Part shown: positions 27,825-36,562 of the stretch, piece by piece | Layout: the number at the start of each line of letters is the position of its first letter | Position numbering within the stretch: the first letter of the stretch is position 1 | Origin: a virus | Direction: 5' to 3' (one strand) | IMG/VR virus record: IMGVR_UViG_3300043570_001329 | Coordinates: 1-52,646 of that record | DNA length: 52,646 nucleotides | Made by a program: the position numbers and the translations under genes | The notes under the pieces: model-generated | The model's input: only the letters and a program-made list of their open reading frames with translations | Told to the model about the DNA's origin: nothing | The model's database searches: none

Positions 27825-29119
27825 TTCTCAAACACTCCTTTTCCATATCTCAACAATTCTAAGTGTGTATCATACTTGGCGGTGTCAGCGTTTTTAATAC
27901 TGTGCCTTACCGATGCTACCATATAACTACCACTATCGACTTCGTTATCATTCTTTTTAGATCCAATAGCAGCGTACCTTGGAACCTCTAAATTCACTAT
28001 TGATCCGGCTCCAATTTTAGTATTACCTGGAACATCAATATACACTCTTCTTTGGGTAAAAATACTGGAGTAACACAACCTCTCTGCAAGGGTATCGTAT
28101 ATGAAATTATCAGCCTTATTATTCGAATCTTTATACAAAGCAAAGGGAAGCATATAAGCCTTGTTCTGATACTTTGAGTAGTCGTTAAACAACGTGGGTG
28201 TAATATCAGGGTTTTTTCCTGCTGCAAAGTCATTAAACAATCCAGCACCAGGTGTATTTTGAAATAATCTAGACTTATACTTCTTAGTAGTGAAGTCAAA
28301 CTGAGTTATTGTGGATTGCAGCCCCCCTCGTTTGAAATAGTTGCTTACATTGAATGGGGTTGATACCGTGAGGTTAGTAAACAATCTATACGCTTCAAGA
28401 TCTGTAATAGTACCTTGGTTACCTTTTACGTTCCTTGATATACTCTCTTGCTGAAAGAACCTCTCGGAACTGCTAGCATTACGTTCTGCTAGTCCCTCTA
28501 CAGTAGCAAACATATATTGTCCTTTTGTTTCAAAGAACAAGAAGGACGACGACTTGTACTTTGAGGATACAGACCTTTGACGTACATAGTCAATGGCCTG
28601 AAACGGACTCAAGTAAGGTATAACCAACACAGGAGGATCTTTGGTATCCTCTACAAATATTGGTTTACTGGTACCAAGAACCCCTTGAAGGATATCAGTA
28701 ACAATTGCCTTGGTTCCAGCTGCATAGCTTTTTGACATTGTGCTAGCACTATCTATCAACAACTCTTTGCTTGATAATCGAAGGTTAAAAGATTTTGATC
28801 TTAACGTGCTGTTAGGTAGAACAGAAGTACACTCAACAACCCTCAATGAGTGTTTGAGAGAGGTATCATTACCGTATCCTAATATATCTATCTCGAAATC
28901 CTCATTTCCAGATATGTTGAGGTGCTCTAGAAGGTTAGCCCCATCAATGAATGATACATCAGCCGTAATATATGGTGTGAATATACTTTCGTGAATGTCA
29001 ATGGTGTCAATAAATTCTAGCAATCTGAACTCGTTATGGTCCTGATCAACCCGCACAGATTTGTCGTGGTTTGTAATTGATATATTTTTTATTTCACACT
29101 GACTTGGTCTTAGTTTCAT
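27821..29119 (-). CDS. gp27: Baseplate hub protein gp27-like (432 aa)
   Basis: Starts MKLRPSQCEIKNISITNHDKS and contains FTPYITADVSFIDGANLLEHL, ILGYGNDTSLKHSLRV and VIPYLSPFQAIDYVRQRSVSS with FLFFETKGQYMFATVEGL. These are the phage late control D/gp27 hub features (a torus that joins spike and tail tube). T4 gp27 is 391 residues. Its neighbours, gp53 upstream and gp5 downstream with 4-nt overlaps on each side, agree. Confidence 0.8.
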   Translation of the reverse strand: MKLRPSQCEIKNISITNHDKSVRVDQDHNEFRLLEFIDTIDIHESIFTPYITADVSFIDGANLLEHLNISGNEDFEIDILGYGNDTSLKHSLRVVECTSVLPNSTLRSKSFNLRLSSKELLIDSASTMSKSYAAGTKAIVTDILQGVLGTSKPIFVEDTKDPPVLVIPYLSPFQAIDYVRQRSVSSKYKSSSFLFFETKGQYMFATVEGLAERNASSSERFFQQESISRNVKGNQGTITDLEAYRLFTNLTVSTPFNVSNYFKRGGLQSTITQFDFTTKKYKSRLFQNTPGAGLFNDFAAGKNPDITPTLFNDYSKYQNKAYMLPFALYKDSNNKADNFIYDTLAERLCYSSIFTQRRVYIDVPGNTKIGAGSIVNLEVPRYAAIGSKKNDNEVDSGSYMVASVRHSIKNADTAKYDTHLELLRYGKGVFEK

Positions 29120-29988
29120 GACGATAGTAGTTGTTTAAATTCTTTTTCTATGGACTGCGCGTATGCTGCATCAATGAGTTTAATATTTTTTCTTTCTTCG
29201 TTTATTTCGTTTTCATAATCATAGTATGACACAGCTGAGAAATAGTTTTGTATATCAGTACCTATACTGGTTGAAATGGTGTTGATAGCTGACACCACGG
29301 CATTAGACCCGCTAGAAGATCCTTTTATGTTGAGGGATGTTGACCAGTTTCCAATAACCCTGCTAATAACAGCTGTTGACGAGTTTGAAAATCCAAGTGT
29401 AGCACTGGCTACTGTAAGTCCTCCACTCTGTTGAAAAACATATTCATCCTGAGTAAAGGATGTGTTCCCTACAATAGATATACTGAGATTTTTTACTTGA
29501 TTGGTTTCAAAGGTGACATCTTCTTTTTTCCGATCGTAGTTGTATGGGGTGCCACTCAAGTTTAAAACTGGGCTCCAAAACCTCTTTTGTTTTTCTGAAA
29601 GCATTGTATATGCTCCTGCAGGAATTAAGGAGTCATCTTCGCGGTAGTTAGATCTAAAGAACTTTATCTTCTTCTGAGAATCAGCAACCGACCCGTACTT
29701 ATCCACAATATATGATCTAAAGGTGTTGGAGTCCAAGTACCAATCAAAATACGGGTCTAGTGCATTATTGCTGTAGTACACTAACCAGTCATACCCAGGA
29801 TCACCATAATACAAGTAGGCTATGGTATCGGGACGGTCTCCCTCTTGAATTGTATAGGGATGAAACACCTCGTAATTAGCTTGTAAATTTTTACGAAATG
29901 CTATCTTGGAAAGCAGATTAACCGATACGGTATTTGAAGATGTATTTCCGTATAGTACTAACGGATAGTGCTTAAAATAATTATCCAT
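29116..29988 (-). CDS. gp53: Baseplate wedge subunit gp53 (290 aa)
   Basis: YYFKHYPLVLYG-like N-terminus (MDNYFKHYPLVLYGNT), then a LysM-like segment YTIQEGDRPDTIAYLYYGDP and YDWLVYYSNNALDPYFDW, which is the gp53 wedge signature (T4 196 residues). gp53 completes the wedge by binding gp6 and gp25. The extra C-terminal part (about 170-250) is beta-rich and marine-phage specific by inspection. The last 40 residues are basic and acidic helix. Confidence 0.9.
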   Translation of the reverse strand: MDNYFKHYPLVLYGNTSSNTVSVNLLSKIAFRKNLQANYEVFHPYTIQEGDRPDTIAYLYYGDPGYDWLVYYSNNALDPYFDWYLDSNTFRSYIVDKYGSVADSQKKIKFFRSNYREDDSLIPAGAYTMLSEKQKRFWSPVLNLSGTPYNYDRKKEDVTFETNQVKNLSISIVGNTSFTQDEYVFQQSGGLTVASATLGFSNSSTAVISRVIGNWSTSLNIKGSSSGSNAVVSAINTISTSIGTDIQNYFSAVSYYDYENEINEERKNIKLIDAAYAQSIEKEFKQLLSS

Positions 29989-29993
29989 GTGTA

Positions 29994-31154
29994 TTACCCA
30001 AACGGGGTTCCTTTGGCAACGCCTCTTGTTTCGTTATTAGCAACTACTCCTTGAGTACCGGTCATTGAGGTTGGTGGAGTGTAGTTTCTGTCCTTGACTC
30101 CAAACGAATTGTATTCGCTAGCGTAATAATCATCTGCAAGCCACACTTCAATTTCTTCGAATGTCAGCGACATAGTAATAGCAGCAGGAACTTTAGCGTC
30201 TTCAGAGGAAGAGGATAAGAATGTAGCTCCGTTAGGAGTATAGTTTACATTCATGTTAGTCAGTACACATCGCTTGAATTGTCTCATATATGCGTCAGGA
30301 ACCATCTTTATTTCAAATATTGCAGGAGCTTTTAGGATAGATTTATTTTCAGCCATCATCTCTGGTAGCATCTCTCTTCTAAAATATCCAATAATTTTAC
30401 GTATAGTTTTAGACTCTTCCAACGATTCTGGATAAAAAGTCCAGTCAAAAGAAAAGGGAGGTTTGAAACCTGTTCCCTGGAAGATCATTACAGGAAAAGG
30501 GTTTGTGGTCACTTGCATTGAGCTTTTTGCAGCGGCCGCTAGTGGACCACCTACTCCAGACACTAGATACGTCAATGCTCCAGCCAGAGCATTTTTACCA
30601 GCACCCATTGGATCATTCTTGATAGTGTTAACGAGGTTAGTGGCTCCCTTGCCAGCTAAATTTCCAAGATTCTGGCTTAAAGCATTCTGAATACTGACAG
30701 TACCTCCTTCTTGCATCATGGAGTTCATTCCCTCTTTTGCAGCGTTACCAAAGAAGAATAGATTTTCTTTTTCGTAGGATGCTCCAAAACTATCTGATAT
30801 ATTACCAGGTAGAGGAAGATACACTGATTGTTCATAACTAAACTGTCTTTTGACCTCAGTAGCTCTATCTTGAGAGAATTTAAATGCGTTCAAAGATATA
30901 TAATAATCAGTAGACAAATCACTTGGAAAAATAAATGGAGACTTGTTTCCCAGTAGGGTACTAGATCTTTTTTCATCAATCTCTTTTTCCGGCAAAGTTG
31001 TGCTGGACGTAGATGGGCTACCACTGGTTGCTGGAGATCCTTTTTTCTGACTGAGATGATTGGATAACCTTTCATCATTGGTACCCCCAGAACTATTTAC
31101 GGTATACCCTTGGAGTCCTGAGCTAGACTGTCCAGTAGATGGTGGAACATTCAT
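29994..31154 (-). CDS. gp48: Baseplate tail-tube cap gp48 (386 aa)
   Basis: After a disordered Ser/Thr/Gly-rich N-terminal 85 residues, the protein shows ALAGALTYLVSGVGGPLAAAA, NPFPVMIFQGTGFKPPFSFD, WTFYPESLEESKTIRKIIGY, PAIFEIKMVPDAYMRQFKRC and ITMSLTFEEIEVWLADDYYA, the conserved core of T4 gp48 (364 residues). gp48 sits on the hub and, with gp54, starts tail-tube growth. It begins 11 nt from the start codon of the opposite-strand gp4 gene, so no room exists for promoters between them. Confidence 0.9.
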   Translation of the reverse strand: MNVPPSTGQSSSGLQGYTVNSSGGTNDERLSNHLSQKKGSPATSGSPSTSSTTLPEKEIDEKRSSTLLGNKSPFIFPSDLSTDYYISLNAFKFSQDRATEVKRQFSYEQSVYLPLPGNISDSFGASYEKENLFFFGNAAKEGMNSMMQEGGTVSIQNALSQNLGNLAGKGATNLVNTIKNDPMGAGKNALAGALTYLVSGVGGPLAAAAKSSMQVTTNPFPVMIFQGTGFKPPFSFDWTFYPESLEESKTIRKIIGYFRREMLPEMMAENKSILKAPAIFEIKMVPDAYMRQFKRCVLTNMNVNYTPNGATFLSSSSEDAKVPAAITMSLTFEEIEVWLADDYYASEYNSFGVKDRNYTPPTSMTGTQGVVANNETRGVAKGTPFG

Positions 31155-31165
31155 TAAAATATCCT

Positions 31166-31603
31166 ATGAGTTATAGCGGAACCTTTAAACCAAAAAATCC
31201 CTCGAAGTATAGAGGAAATCCAACTAATATTATTTATCGCTCTCTATGGGAGTGTAAATTTATGAGCTACTTGGATTCCCATCCCCAAATCCTTGAATGG
31301 GCCAGTGAAGAGTTTTCTATTCCATATTTATCACCCATTGACAACCGGGTACATAGATATTTTCCAGATTTCTGGTTAAAAAAGAAATCAGCTGATGGAC
31401 TAGTTGAGGTGGTTGTTGTAGAAATAAAGCCTAAAAAACAAACTCAGCCACCAAAAACTAAAACCAAAGCAACTCGAACTTATATTAACGAGGTTAAAAC
31501 TTGGGGGATAAATAGTGCAAAGTGGAAGTTTGCTACTAAATTTTGTGAGGACCGCAAATGGAAATTCCAGATACTAACAGAATACGATTTAGGTATTAAA
31601 TAA
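31166..31603 (+). CDS. gp4: Head completion protein gp4 (145 aa)
   Basis: MSYSGTFKPKNPSKYRGNPT is the usual family start, so ATG 31166 is chosen over the upstream in-frame ATG at 31139. Then IIYRSLWECKFMSYLDSHP, EWASEEFSIPYLSPIDNRVH, YFPDFWLKKKSADGLVEVVV and VEIKPKKQTQPPK. The pattern E-x(n)-PD-x(n)-ExK (E around SEEFSIPY, PDFW, VEIKPK) is that of a TnsA/restriction-like nuclease fold. In T4, gp4 acts on packaged heads before tail joining. Overlaps the next gene by 1 nt (TAATG). Confidence 0.9.
   Translation: MSYSGTFKPKNPSKYRGNPTNIIYRSLWECKFMSYLDSHPQILEWASEEFSIPYLSPIDNRVHRYFPDFWLKKKSADGLVEVVVVEIKPKKQTQPPKTKTKATRTYINEVKTWGINSAKWKFATKFCEDRKWKFQILTEYDLGIK
31231..31238 (-). promoter_or_regulatory. 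Possible late promoter, GATAAATA, for gp48
   Basis: Minus-strand GATAAATA inside the gp4 gene, 77 nt upstream of gp48. Because gp48 and gp4 start 11 nt apart on opposite strands, the gp48 promoter must lie in this gene, which makes the match more credible. Confidence 0.4.
31507..31514 (+). promoter_or_regulatory. Possible late promoter, GATAAATA, plus strand
   Basis: Plus-strand GATAAATA near the end of gp4, about 89 nt before the next gene. Same variant as at 31231 on the other strand. Weak alone. Confidence 0.3.
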
Positions 31604-32145
31604 TGGCTCAAACCTATCAACAAATGCTCAACCAAGCCATATCAAAAGGAATGGTAGTAGACGCACAGTCCTGGTTTGATACATCGTACCAGTCGCTATC
31701 ATCCAAAACTCCATCCAGTGTAATAAACAAGGGAGATGATAGGCTAACAAAAAATCTGGTAATTGGTAAAATGTATTTGTTCAATTATGATCCAAAGTAC
31801 AAAGACACTTTGCCTATGTATGACAGGTATCCTCTTATATTTCCGTTTGAACGGGTAGAGGGCGGCTTCATGGGGTTGAACTTCCATTACCTGCCTTATG
31901 GTGCCAGAGCAGCGTTGTTAGATAACCTGATGTCGCTATCCACAAGTAAAACCTTTACAGACAGCATGCGTATTAACCTGAATTACCGGTTACTGAAAGG
32001 AACCTCTAAGTTTTCAGGGTTCAAGGACGGTGTGAAAAAGTACCTAAATAGTCATGTTAGATCTAGGTTCTTCTATGTTAAACCCGAAGAATGGTCTAAG
32101 GCTATTCTACTCCCTCTAGATCAGTTTGTATATAAGAACAAATGA
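31603..32145 (+). CDS. Conserved T4-like protein of unknown role (180 aa)
   Basis: Middle of the protein reads GKMYLFNYDPKYKDTLPMYD, RYPLIFPFERVEGGFMGLNFHY and LPYGARAALLDNLMSL, followed by a C-terminal KPEEWSKAILLPLDQFVYK. I recognise this as a widely conserved protein of T4-like phages of water, but not its function. Placed between gp4 and gp54 it may act in head or tail completion; T4 carries gp2 (DNA-end protector) and gp3 (tail completion, 176 residues) near gp4, and this could be a distant counterpart. Overlaps gp54 by 4 nt. Confidence 0.8.
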   Translation: MAQTYQQMLNQAISKGMVVDAQSWFDTSYQSLSSKTPSSVINKGDDRLTKNLVIGKMYLFNYDPKYKDTLPMYDRYPLIFPFERVEGGFMGLNFHYLPYGARAALLDNLMSLSTSKTFTDSMRINLNYRLLKGTSKFSGFKDGVKKYLNSHVRSRFFYVKPEEWSKAILLPLDQFVYKNK

Positions 32146-32957
32146 TAGACATAAATCAATTCAAATCGGCTGTACATAAACACGACCTAGAGAGACCTAA
32201 TCTCTATGCTGTTAAGATTGGACTCCCAAGAACTGCTCCCGGAGGAGAAGGGGGGTTGTTGGAAGCATTTGACGAGTCCGAAAAAGGTAGGATATTAACC
32301 TTATTCTGCAAAACAGCTACACTACCAGGAATAGCCCTCGGGACAGTCGATACTAAAAGATATAGCGTAGGACCTACCCATAAGATGCCAGTAGGAGTTG
32401 GGTTTACTGATGTTAGCATGACTTTTCTATGCGATGCAAGTGGAGTAACGTATAATGTATTCTATCAATGGTTGAATACGATAATGCCATTCTCTGATGG
32501 TACTCAGGCACCTGGTAACGGTAGAAGCTTTCAGCTAGAGTTTAAGAAGAACTATGAGAGCGATATAACTATTGAGATGTACCGAGGAGTACAGGGTAAG
32601 TTTGCGGGGGCTGGTCTGGTACAAGCAGCTGCTAGTGTGATATCAGCAGCAGCTGGGGTACCTTTTGTTGGGGCGTTGTTGGGTGGTAGAAATTTACCTC
32701 AACACACTCTAGAGAAGTCCCGCGAAGTAACTATGTACAAAGCATATCCGACAAGCATTAGTGATATGAGTGTGTCAAGCACAGACTCTGATCAAATTGC
32801 GGAGTTTACAGTCGGGTTTACCTTTTATAATTGGTCGATGAAGAGATATCCAGTAGCATCAGGTGGAAGTGAAGCTCCAGCTGCAGGAGATCTCCTTGCG
32901 GCCGGTCGCGCAGCTGTATCAGATATTACAAACAAAATACGAGGATTTACAATTTAA
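32142..32957 (+). CDS. gp54: Baseplate tail-tube initiator gp54 (271 aa)
   Basis: Starts MIDINQFKSAVHKHDLERPN and shows FCKTATLPGIALGTVDTKRY, GPTHKMPVGVGFTDVSMTF and LEKSREVTMYKAYPTSISDM, then FTVGFTFYNWSM near the end. This is the gp19-like tube fold shared by gp54 and gp48. T4 gp54 is 320 residues. With gp48 it forms the first layer on which gp19 tube rings stack. Residues about 160-190 are a hydrophobic Ala/Gly-rich loop. Confidence 0.85.
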   Translation: MIDINQFKSAVHKHDLERPNLYAVKIGLPRTAPGGEGGLLEAFDESEKGRILTLFCKTATLPGIALGTVDTKRYSVGPTHKMPVGVGFTDVSMTFLCDASGVTYNVFYQWLNTIMPFSDGTQAPGNGRSFQLEFKKNYESDITIEMYRGVQGKFAGAGLVQAAASVISAAAGVPFVGALLGGRNLPQHTLEKSREVTMYKAYPTSISDMSVSSTDSDQIAEFTVGFTFYNWSMKRYPVASGGSEAPAAGDLLAAGRAAVSDITNKIRGFTI

Positions 32958-32972
32958 CTATTAGGAGTTATT

Positions 32973-33683
32973 ATGGCTTTACCAAAATTGATGCACCCAA
33001 CTTTTGAATTGACAGTACCATCGACAAAACAAAAATGTAAATTCAGACCCTTTGTGGTCAAAGAAGAAAAGCTTCTGCTGATGGCTAAGCAGAGCACAGA
33101 ACAGAGTGACATAGTAAATGTTCTTAAACAAATAATTACCAACTGTGATGTTGGTTCGCAGCTGGATGTAGACTCATTAGCATCGTTTGATGTGGAGTAT
33201 TTGTTTCTCAAATTAAGAGCTAAATCAGTAAATAATTTAATTGATTTGTCATACACTGACTATGAGGACGAAGAGCGGTATGACTTTAAAGTTAATGTAG
33301 ATGAAATTGAAATAACGTACGATCCGACTCATACTAATATTGTCAAACTATCTGATCAGACTGGTATTGTTATGAAGTACCCAAGTATGAATCTAATGAG
33401 TGATATGCTTGGAGGCGAACCTGTGGTTGATATTTTGTTTACTATGATCAAGGGATGCATGCAGGAGTATTATGATGGTGATAAGATTACGAACTTTAAA
33501 GATTGTAAGCCTGAAGAGGTGGATGAGTTTGTAGATAACTTACCAACATCAGTCATTAAGGACTTTGAGTTGTTCTTTGATACCATGCCTAAGATGTATC
33601 ATAAACTTGAGTATAAGAACAAAAAGGGAACAGATAGGGTTATTGAGCTGAAGACGCTTGAAGATTTTTTTACGTTTCGCTGA
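32973..33683 (+). CDS. gp26: Baseplate hub assembly protein gp26-like (236 aa)
   Basis: Begins MALPKLMHPTFELTVPSTKQ, KCKFRPFVVKEEKLLLMAKQS, with GVYDI-type later segments KVNVDEIEITYDPTHTNIVKL and IVMKYPSMNLMSDMLGGEP. This is the T4 gp26/baseplate hub family (T4 gp26 208 residues). SD AGGAG is 7 nt before the ATG. The gene ends at a TGA (33681-33683) that lies inside a hairpin, 10 nt after a run of seven T. A longer product by -1 frameshift is annotated separately. Confidence 0.85.
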   Translation: MALPKLMHPTFELTVPSTKQKCKFRPFVVKEEKLLLMAKQSTEQSDIVNVLKQIITNCDVGSQLDVDSLASFDVEYLFLKLRAKSVNNLIDLSYTDYEDEERYDFKVNVDEIEITYDPTHTNIVKLSDQTGIVMKYPSMNLMSDMLGGEPVVDILFTMIKGCMQEYYDGDKITNFKDCKPEEVDEFVDNLPTSVIKDFELFFDTMPKMYHKLEYKNKKGTDRVIELKTLEDFFTFR

Positions 33684-33856
33684 GCCATAACTCATTAGAG
33701 AACTACTACCAAGTAGTTTTTATACTGGCTCAGCACCACAACTATTCAATCACAGAAGTAGAGAATATGATTGTTTTTGAGAGGGATCTATATTTGCAAT
33801 TGTTATCCGATCATATTAAAAAGCAAGAGGAATCCATAAAGAATGCCCGAAGCTAA
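32973..33856 (+). CDS. gp26 frameshift product with gp51-like C-terminus (294 aa)
   Basis: A slip back by one base at the T7 run (33665-33671) after codon 233 joins gp26 to a 61-codon -1 frame that is open to TAA 33854-33856. The added part reads YVSLSHNSLENYYQVVFILA, QHHNYSITEVENMIVFERDL, then a charged helix to IKNARS. It has no good start of its own. It sits directly before the tape-measure gene and overlaps its ATG, exactly where lambda GT and other tail-assembly chaperone extensions lie. It may correspond to T4 gp51 or to a GT-type chaperone. Translation of this frame is inferred. Confidence 0.65.
33665..33733 (+). promoter_or_regulatory. Programmed -1 frameshift signal
   Basis: Slippery heptamer T TTT TTT at 33665-33671 in the right phase (zero-frame codons ttt ttt). 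After an 8-nt spacer come CTGAGCC (33680-33686) and its perfect complement GGCTCAG (33727-33733). Nested inside is a hairpin AACTACT/AGTAGTT (33701-33707 and 33712-33718, loop acca), extendable by G-U pairs. The gp26 stop codon is within the outer stem. All elements of a stimulated -1 shift are present. Confidence 0.7.
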
Positions 33857-36533
33857 CCAAGATAAGAGATCCTACATGGAACAACTCCGTGAGATGAGAA
33901 CCTCACGGATGCAACAGCTACGTCAAAGTAATCAGCAAGCAACACTTTTAAACAGACAGACAGCTGTAATGTCTAATGTTTATAATATACTTGGAAGGCA
34001 GTTAGCTGTATCCAATAGACTTGATAGTAACCAAAAGATAACAATTAGACAGACGGCGGCTACTAACACCAGTCTCAATAACCTCTCAAAATCTATGGCT
34101 AAGTCTATTGGTAGTTTGAGCATGTCTATTGGAAGAGGAGCTGCTGGAGCTGTTGGGTCGGCTGGTAGAGGAGTGTCTGCAGTTGGTGGGGCAGCTGTTG
34201 GTGGGGTGTCTGCAATATCATCGGGTATTTTGACCGGGTTGGCTAAAGTATTGCCAACAGCAATAATTGGGTATCTTGGAAAAACTATGTTGTGGGATAA
34301 TATGGAGGATGCCACCAAGGGCAAACTTCAGACTGCCTTCAGTGGGTTGATGGAAAAGATGATGATTGGTGTCAAAGGCACTGATATTGGTAAGCAGATT
34401 GATCCCCTCACTGAAAAGCTTGGAGATCATTTAGAAGTGCTGGGAGAGAGCTTTGATAAGCTGTCAACCAAGATTAGTAAGATGGTGCAATCAATTAGTA
34501 AAGTAGTTCCACCAATGCCATCTATGAATGAGGTGAAAGAAAAAGCCACAGATATAAAGAACACCGTTGAAAAAAGAATTGAAGCAGCTAAGCCTGACAT
34601 CAAAAGAGCGGCTGTTATGACCAGAATAACTGGAGAACAATTACAGAGTGCTGGTAATACTATCATGCAAGGGGTTGAGATAGGCAGGGATATATCACGA
34701 CAAATACCAGAGGGTCCTGCAGGAATAACAGAGACTGCTATAGTAGGTACTGGTGTCGTAGCCGCGGCCGCAGGTGCAAGAAAACTTTATAAACCTAAGG
34801 CAGGATCACCAGCAGCACCACCAGCACCAGCACCAGCACCAGCACCAGCAGCAAAGGCCGCGGCTCCCCCAGCAGCAACAAGTACTAAGTCCTCTAGACT
34901 TGATCTGATGAGAAAAGTCAGCGGAGGAGTATTATCAGCTGAAAGCAAAGCTGCGCAGGAGACTTTAAAGAAGGCAGGTATCCCTCTCACTAAACAAGGA
35001 GTTGCTATTGCCAGGACTGTTAATAAATTAGTCAAGGGGTCTTTTAAGGGCGCAGCAACTTTACTTGATGCTGTGATGAAGTACAAGTTAACTAAGTTTG
35101 GTGGAGTACTGGGCCTTTTACTTGAAGGTGGTCAACTTGCATATCTGAGCGTTGAGATAGATGCCATGAAGGAGTTAGGTGAGCTTAATGATGAAGAAGC
35201 AGCTGCTCTGTGGCAATATTCCATAAAAATGGCTGGAGCATCAGTTGCTGGAGGACTAGTTGTTGGTACTCTTGGTGCTGCTGCTGGGGGAGGTTGGTTT
35301 TCTGTTCCTCTTGCCATTGCTGGCGGTATTGCAGGATCAACCCTTGCTCAGAAAGCAGTTGAGATGACTTCAACTCTTCCTAGTAGTTTAACTACTGAGA
35401 TCACTCAGGTAGAAGCTGATAAACCTTCGGCAATGTCAGTTACGTCTCCAGGTAAGATTACTAATAAGAGGCAAGAGAAGGGTAAGAAACAAGCAGCTAG
35501 CAGTGCATCTTCTGTTAAACCTACGGGAGCTGGTACATCAAGTGGCGCCGGTGCTACAGGTAGTACTGATAAAGCAATGAAGTACTTCATGTCCAAGGGA
35601 TGGACTAGAGAGCAGGCTGCTGGCATTGTTGGTAATTTACAGCATGAATCAAACATGAAGACCAACATAGAGGGTGATAAAAATAACAAGAAAGGATCTG
35701 CATGGGGAATTGCTCAGTGGCGTACAGAACGGTTAGCCAAGTTTAAGGAAATGTATGGTAAAGATGTTAAGGATGCCTCATTTGAAGAGCAGCTAGATTT
35801 TGTTCAATGGGAATTGACCCACGATGAGAGATCTGCAGGAGGATTACTACAGCAGGCAACAACAGCCGATCAAGCGGCACTTGTGGTCGACTGGTACTAT
35901 GAGCGATCTGATCGCAAGGCTACAACAAAGAGACAGGCCAATGCATTAGCCCTGATGGGTATTACTGCAGGAGCTGATACTCAGATGGCGACAAATGCAG
36001 TAACTACAAAACCACAGGCATCTGCAACAGATACAGCTAACAATAGTCGGCCAAGCAAACCATACCCAGATACGGCCATGGTTGCAGCTAATGGTAGTCA
36101 GTCAAGCAATATATCCTCAGAGGATACCTCACCTGCTGACAACACCATGAGTTTTGCTGATCGGGTGGCTGCCAAGAGTAAAGCTCGTCAAGAAAGAAAA
36201 GATATTGAGTCTTCTTTTGACACTACAGCAGAGATGAAAAAGCCTGCCGCTGTCGAAGATAAAAAGATTGGTCTTGGAACAAGTTTGATGGGGTTTCTAC
36301 ATACCAGTCAAAGCGATATCACAGCTCAGATACTAGAAGGTCTTAATGAAATACAGCAGTTTGATATCCAAAAGAATGTGTCTACTCCTATGGTTATTAA
36401 CAACAAAGGTGGGGACACTATAGTAAGTAGTTCCAGTGGGGGAGGTGGGGGTGGGGCTTCCTCAAGCTTCGCTCCCATAGGTATGTCGGCTGGATATGAC
36501 TCTCGGTTCAAATCTCTTGCAGGAGTAGGATAA
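33843..36533 (+). CDS. gp29: Tape-measure/hub protein (gp29-type) with tail lysozyme domain (896 aa)
   Basis: N-terminal 250 residues are helical and coiled-coil rich (RSYMEQLREMRTSRMQQLRQ), then Ala/Pro-rich linker at about 320-340, a hydrophobic region at about 395-505 (LTKFGGVLGLLLEGGQLAYL, GGLVVGTLGAAAGGGW). Residues about 575-705 form a phage tail lysozyme (Phage_lysozyme2) domain: MKYFMSKGWTREQAAGIVGN, LQHESNMKT with likely catalytic Glu602, AWGIAQWRTERL. The C-terminus is Gly/Ser-rich. In T4 gp29 (590 residues) sets tail length; the lytic domain here would open the murein as the tube passes. It overlaps the frameshift ORF by 14 nt. Confidence 0.85.
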   Translation: MPEANQDKRSYMEQLREMRTSRMQQLRQSNQQATLLNRQTAVMSNVYNILGRQLAVSNRLDSNQKITIRQTAATNTSLNNLSKSMAKSIGSLSMSIGRGAAGAVGSAGRGVSAVGGAAVGGVSAISSGILTGLAKVLPTAIIGYLGKTMLWDNMEDATKGKLQTAFSGLMEKMMIGVKGTDIGKQIDPLTEKLGDHLEVLGESFDKLSTKISKMVQSISKVVPPMPSMNEVKEKATDIKNTVEKRIEAAKPDIKRAAVMTRITGEQLQSAGNTIMQGVEIGRDISRQIPEGPAGITETAIVGTGVVAAAAGARKLYKPKAGSPAAPPAPAPAPAPAAKAAAPPAATSTKSSRLDLMRKVSGGVLSAESKAAQETLKKAGIPLTKQGVAIARTVNKLVKGSFKGAATLLDAVMKYKLTKFGGVLGLLLEGGQLAYLSVEIDAMKELGELNDEEAAALWQYSIKMAGASVAGGLVVGTLGAAAGGGWFSVPLAIAGGIAGSTLAQKAVEMTSTLPSSLTTEITQVEADKPSAMSVTSPGKITNKRQEKGKKQAASSASSVKPTGAGTSSGAGATGSTDKAMKYFMSKGWTREQAAGIVGNLQHESNMKTNIEGDKNNKKGSAWGIAQWRTERLAKFKEMYGKDVKDASFEEQLDFVQWELTHDERSAGGLLQQATTADQAALVVDWYYERSDRKATTKRQANALALMGITAGADTQMATNAVTTKPQASATDTANNSRPSKPYPDTAMVAANGSQSSNISSEDTSPADNTMSFADRVAAKSKARQERKDIESSFDTTAEMKKPAAVEDKKIGLGTSLMGFLHTSQSDITAQILEGLNEIQQFDIQKNVSTPMVINNKGGDTIVSSSSGGGGGGASSSFAPIGMSAGYDSRFKSLAGVG

Positions 36534-36562
36534 TAAAAAAAGGGGCCTAGGCCCCTTTAATT
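36534..36562. terminator. Bidirectional intrinsic terminator
   Basis: A perfect GC palindrome GGGGCCTAGGCCCC (36542-36555) with A run on the left and T run on the right, placed exactly between the converging ends of the tape-measure gene and gp32. On the minus strand it is followed by TTTTTTT, a strong terminator; the plus-strand tail (TTTAATTT) is weaker. Confidence 0.9.

Noticed and set aside
31139-31165. Longer gp4 start at 31139
   Set aside because: Adds nine residues not seen in the family start MSYSGTFKPKNP and overlaps the gp48 start; no ribosome site for either, so not fully excluded.
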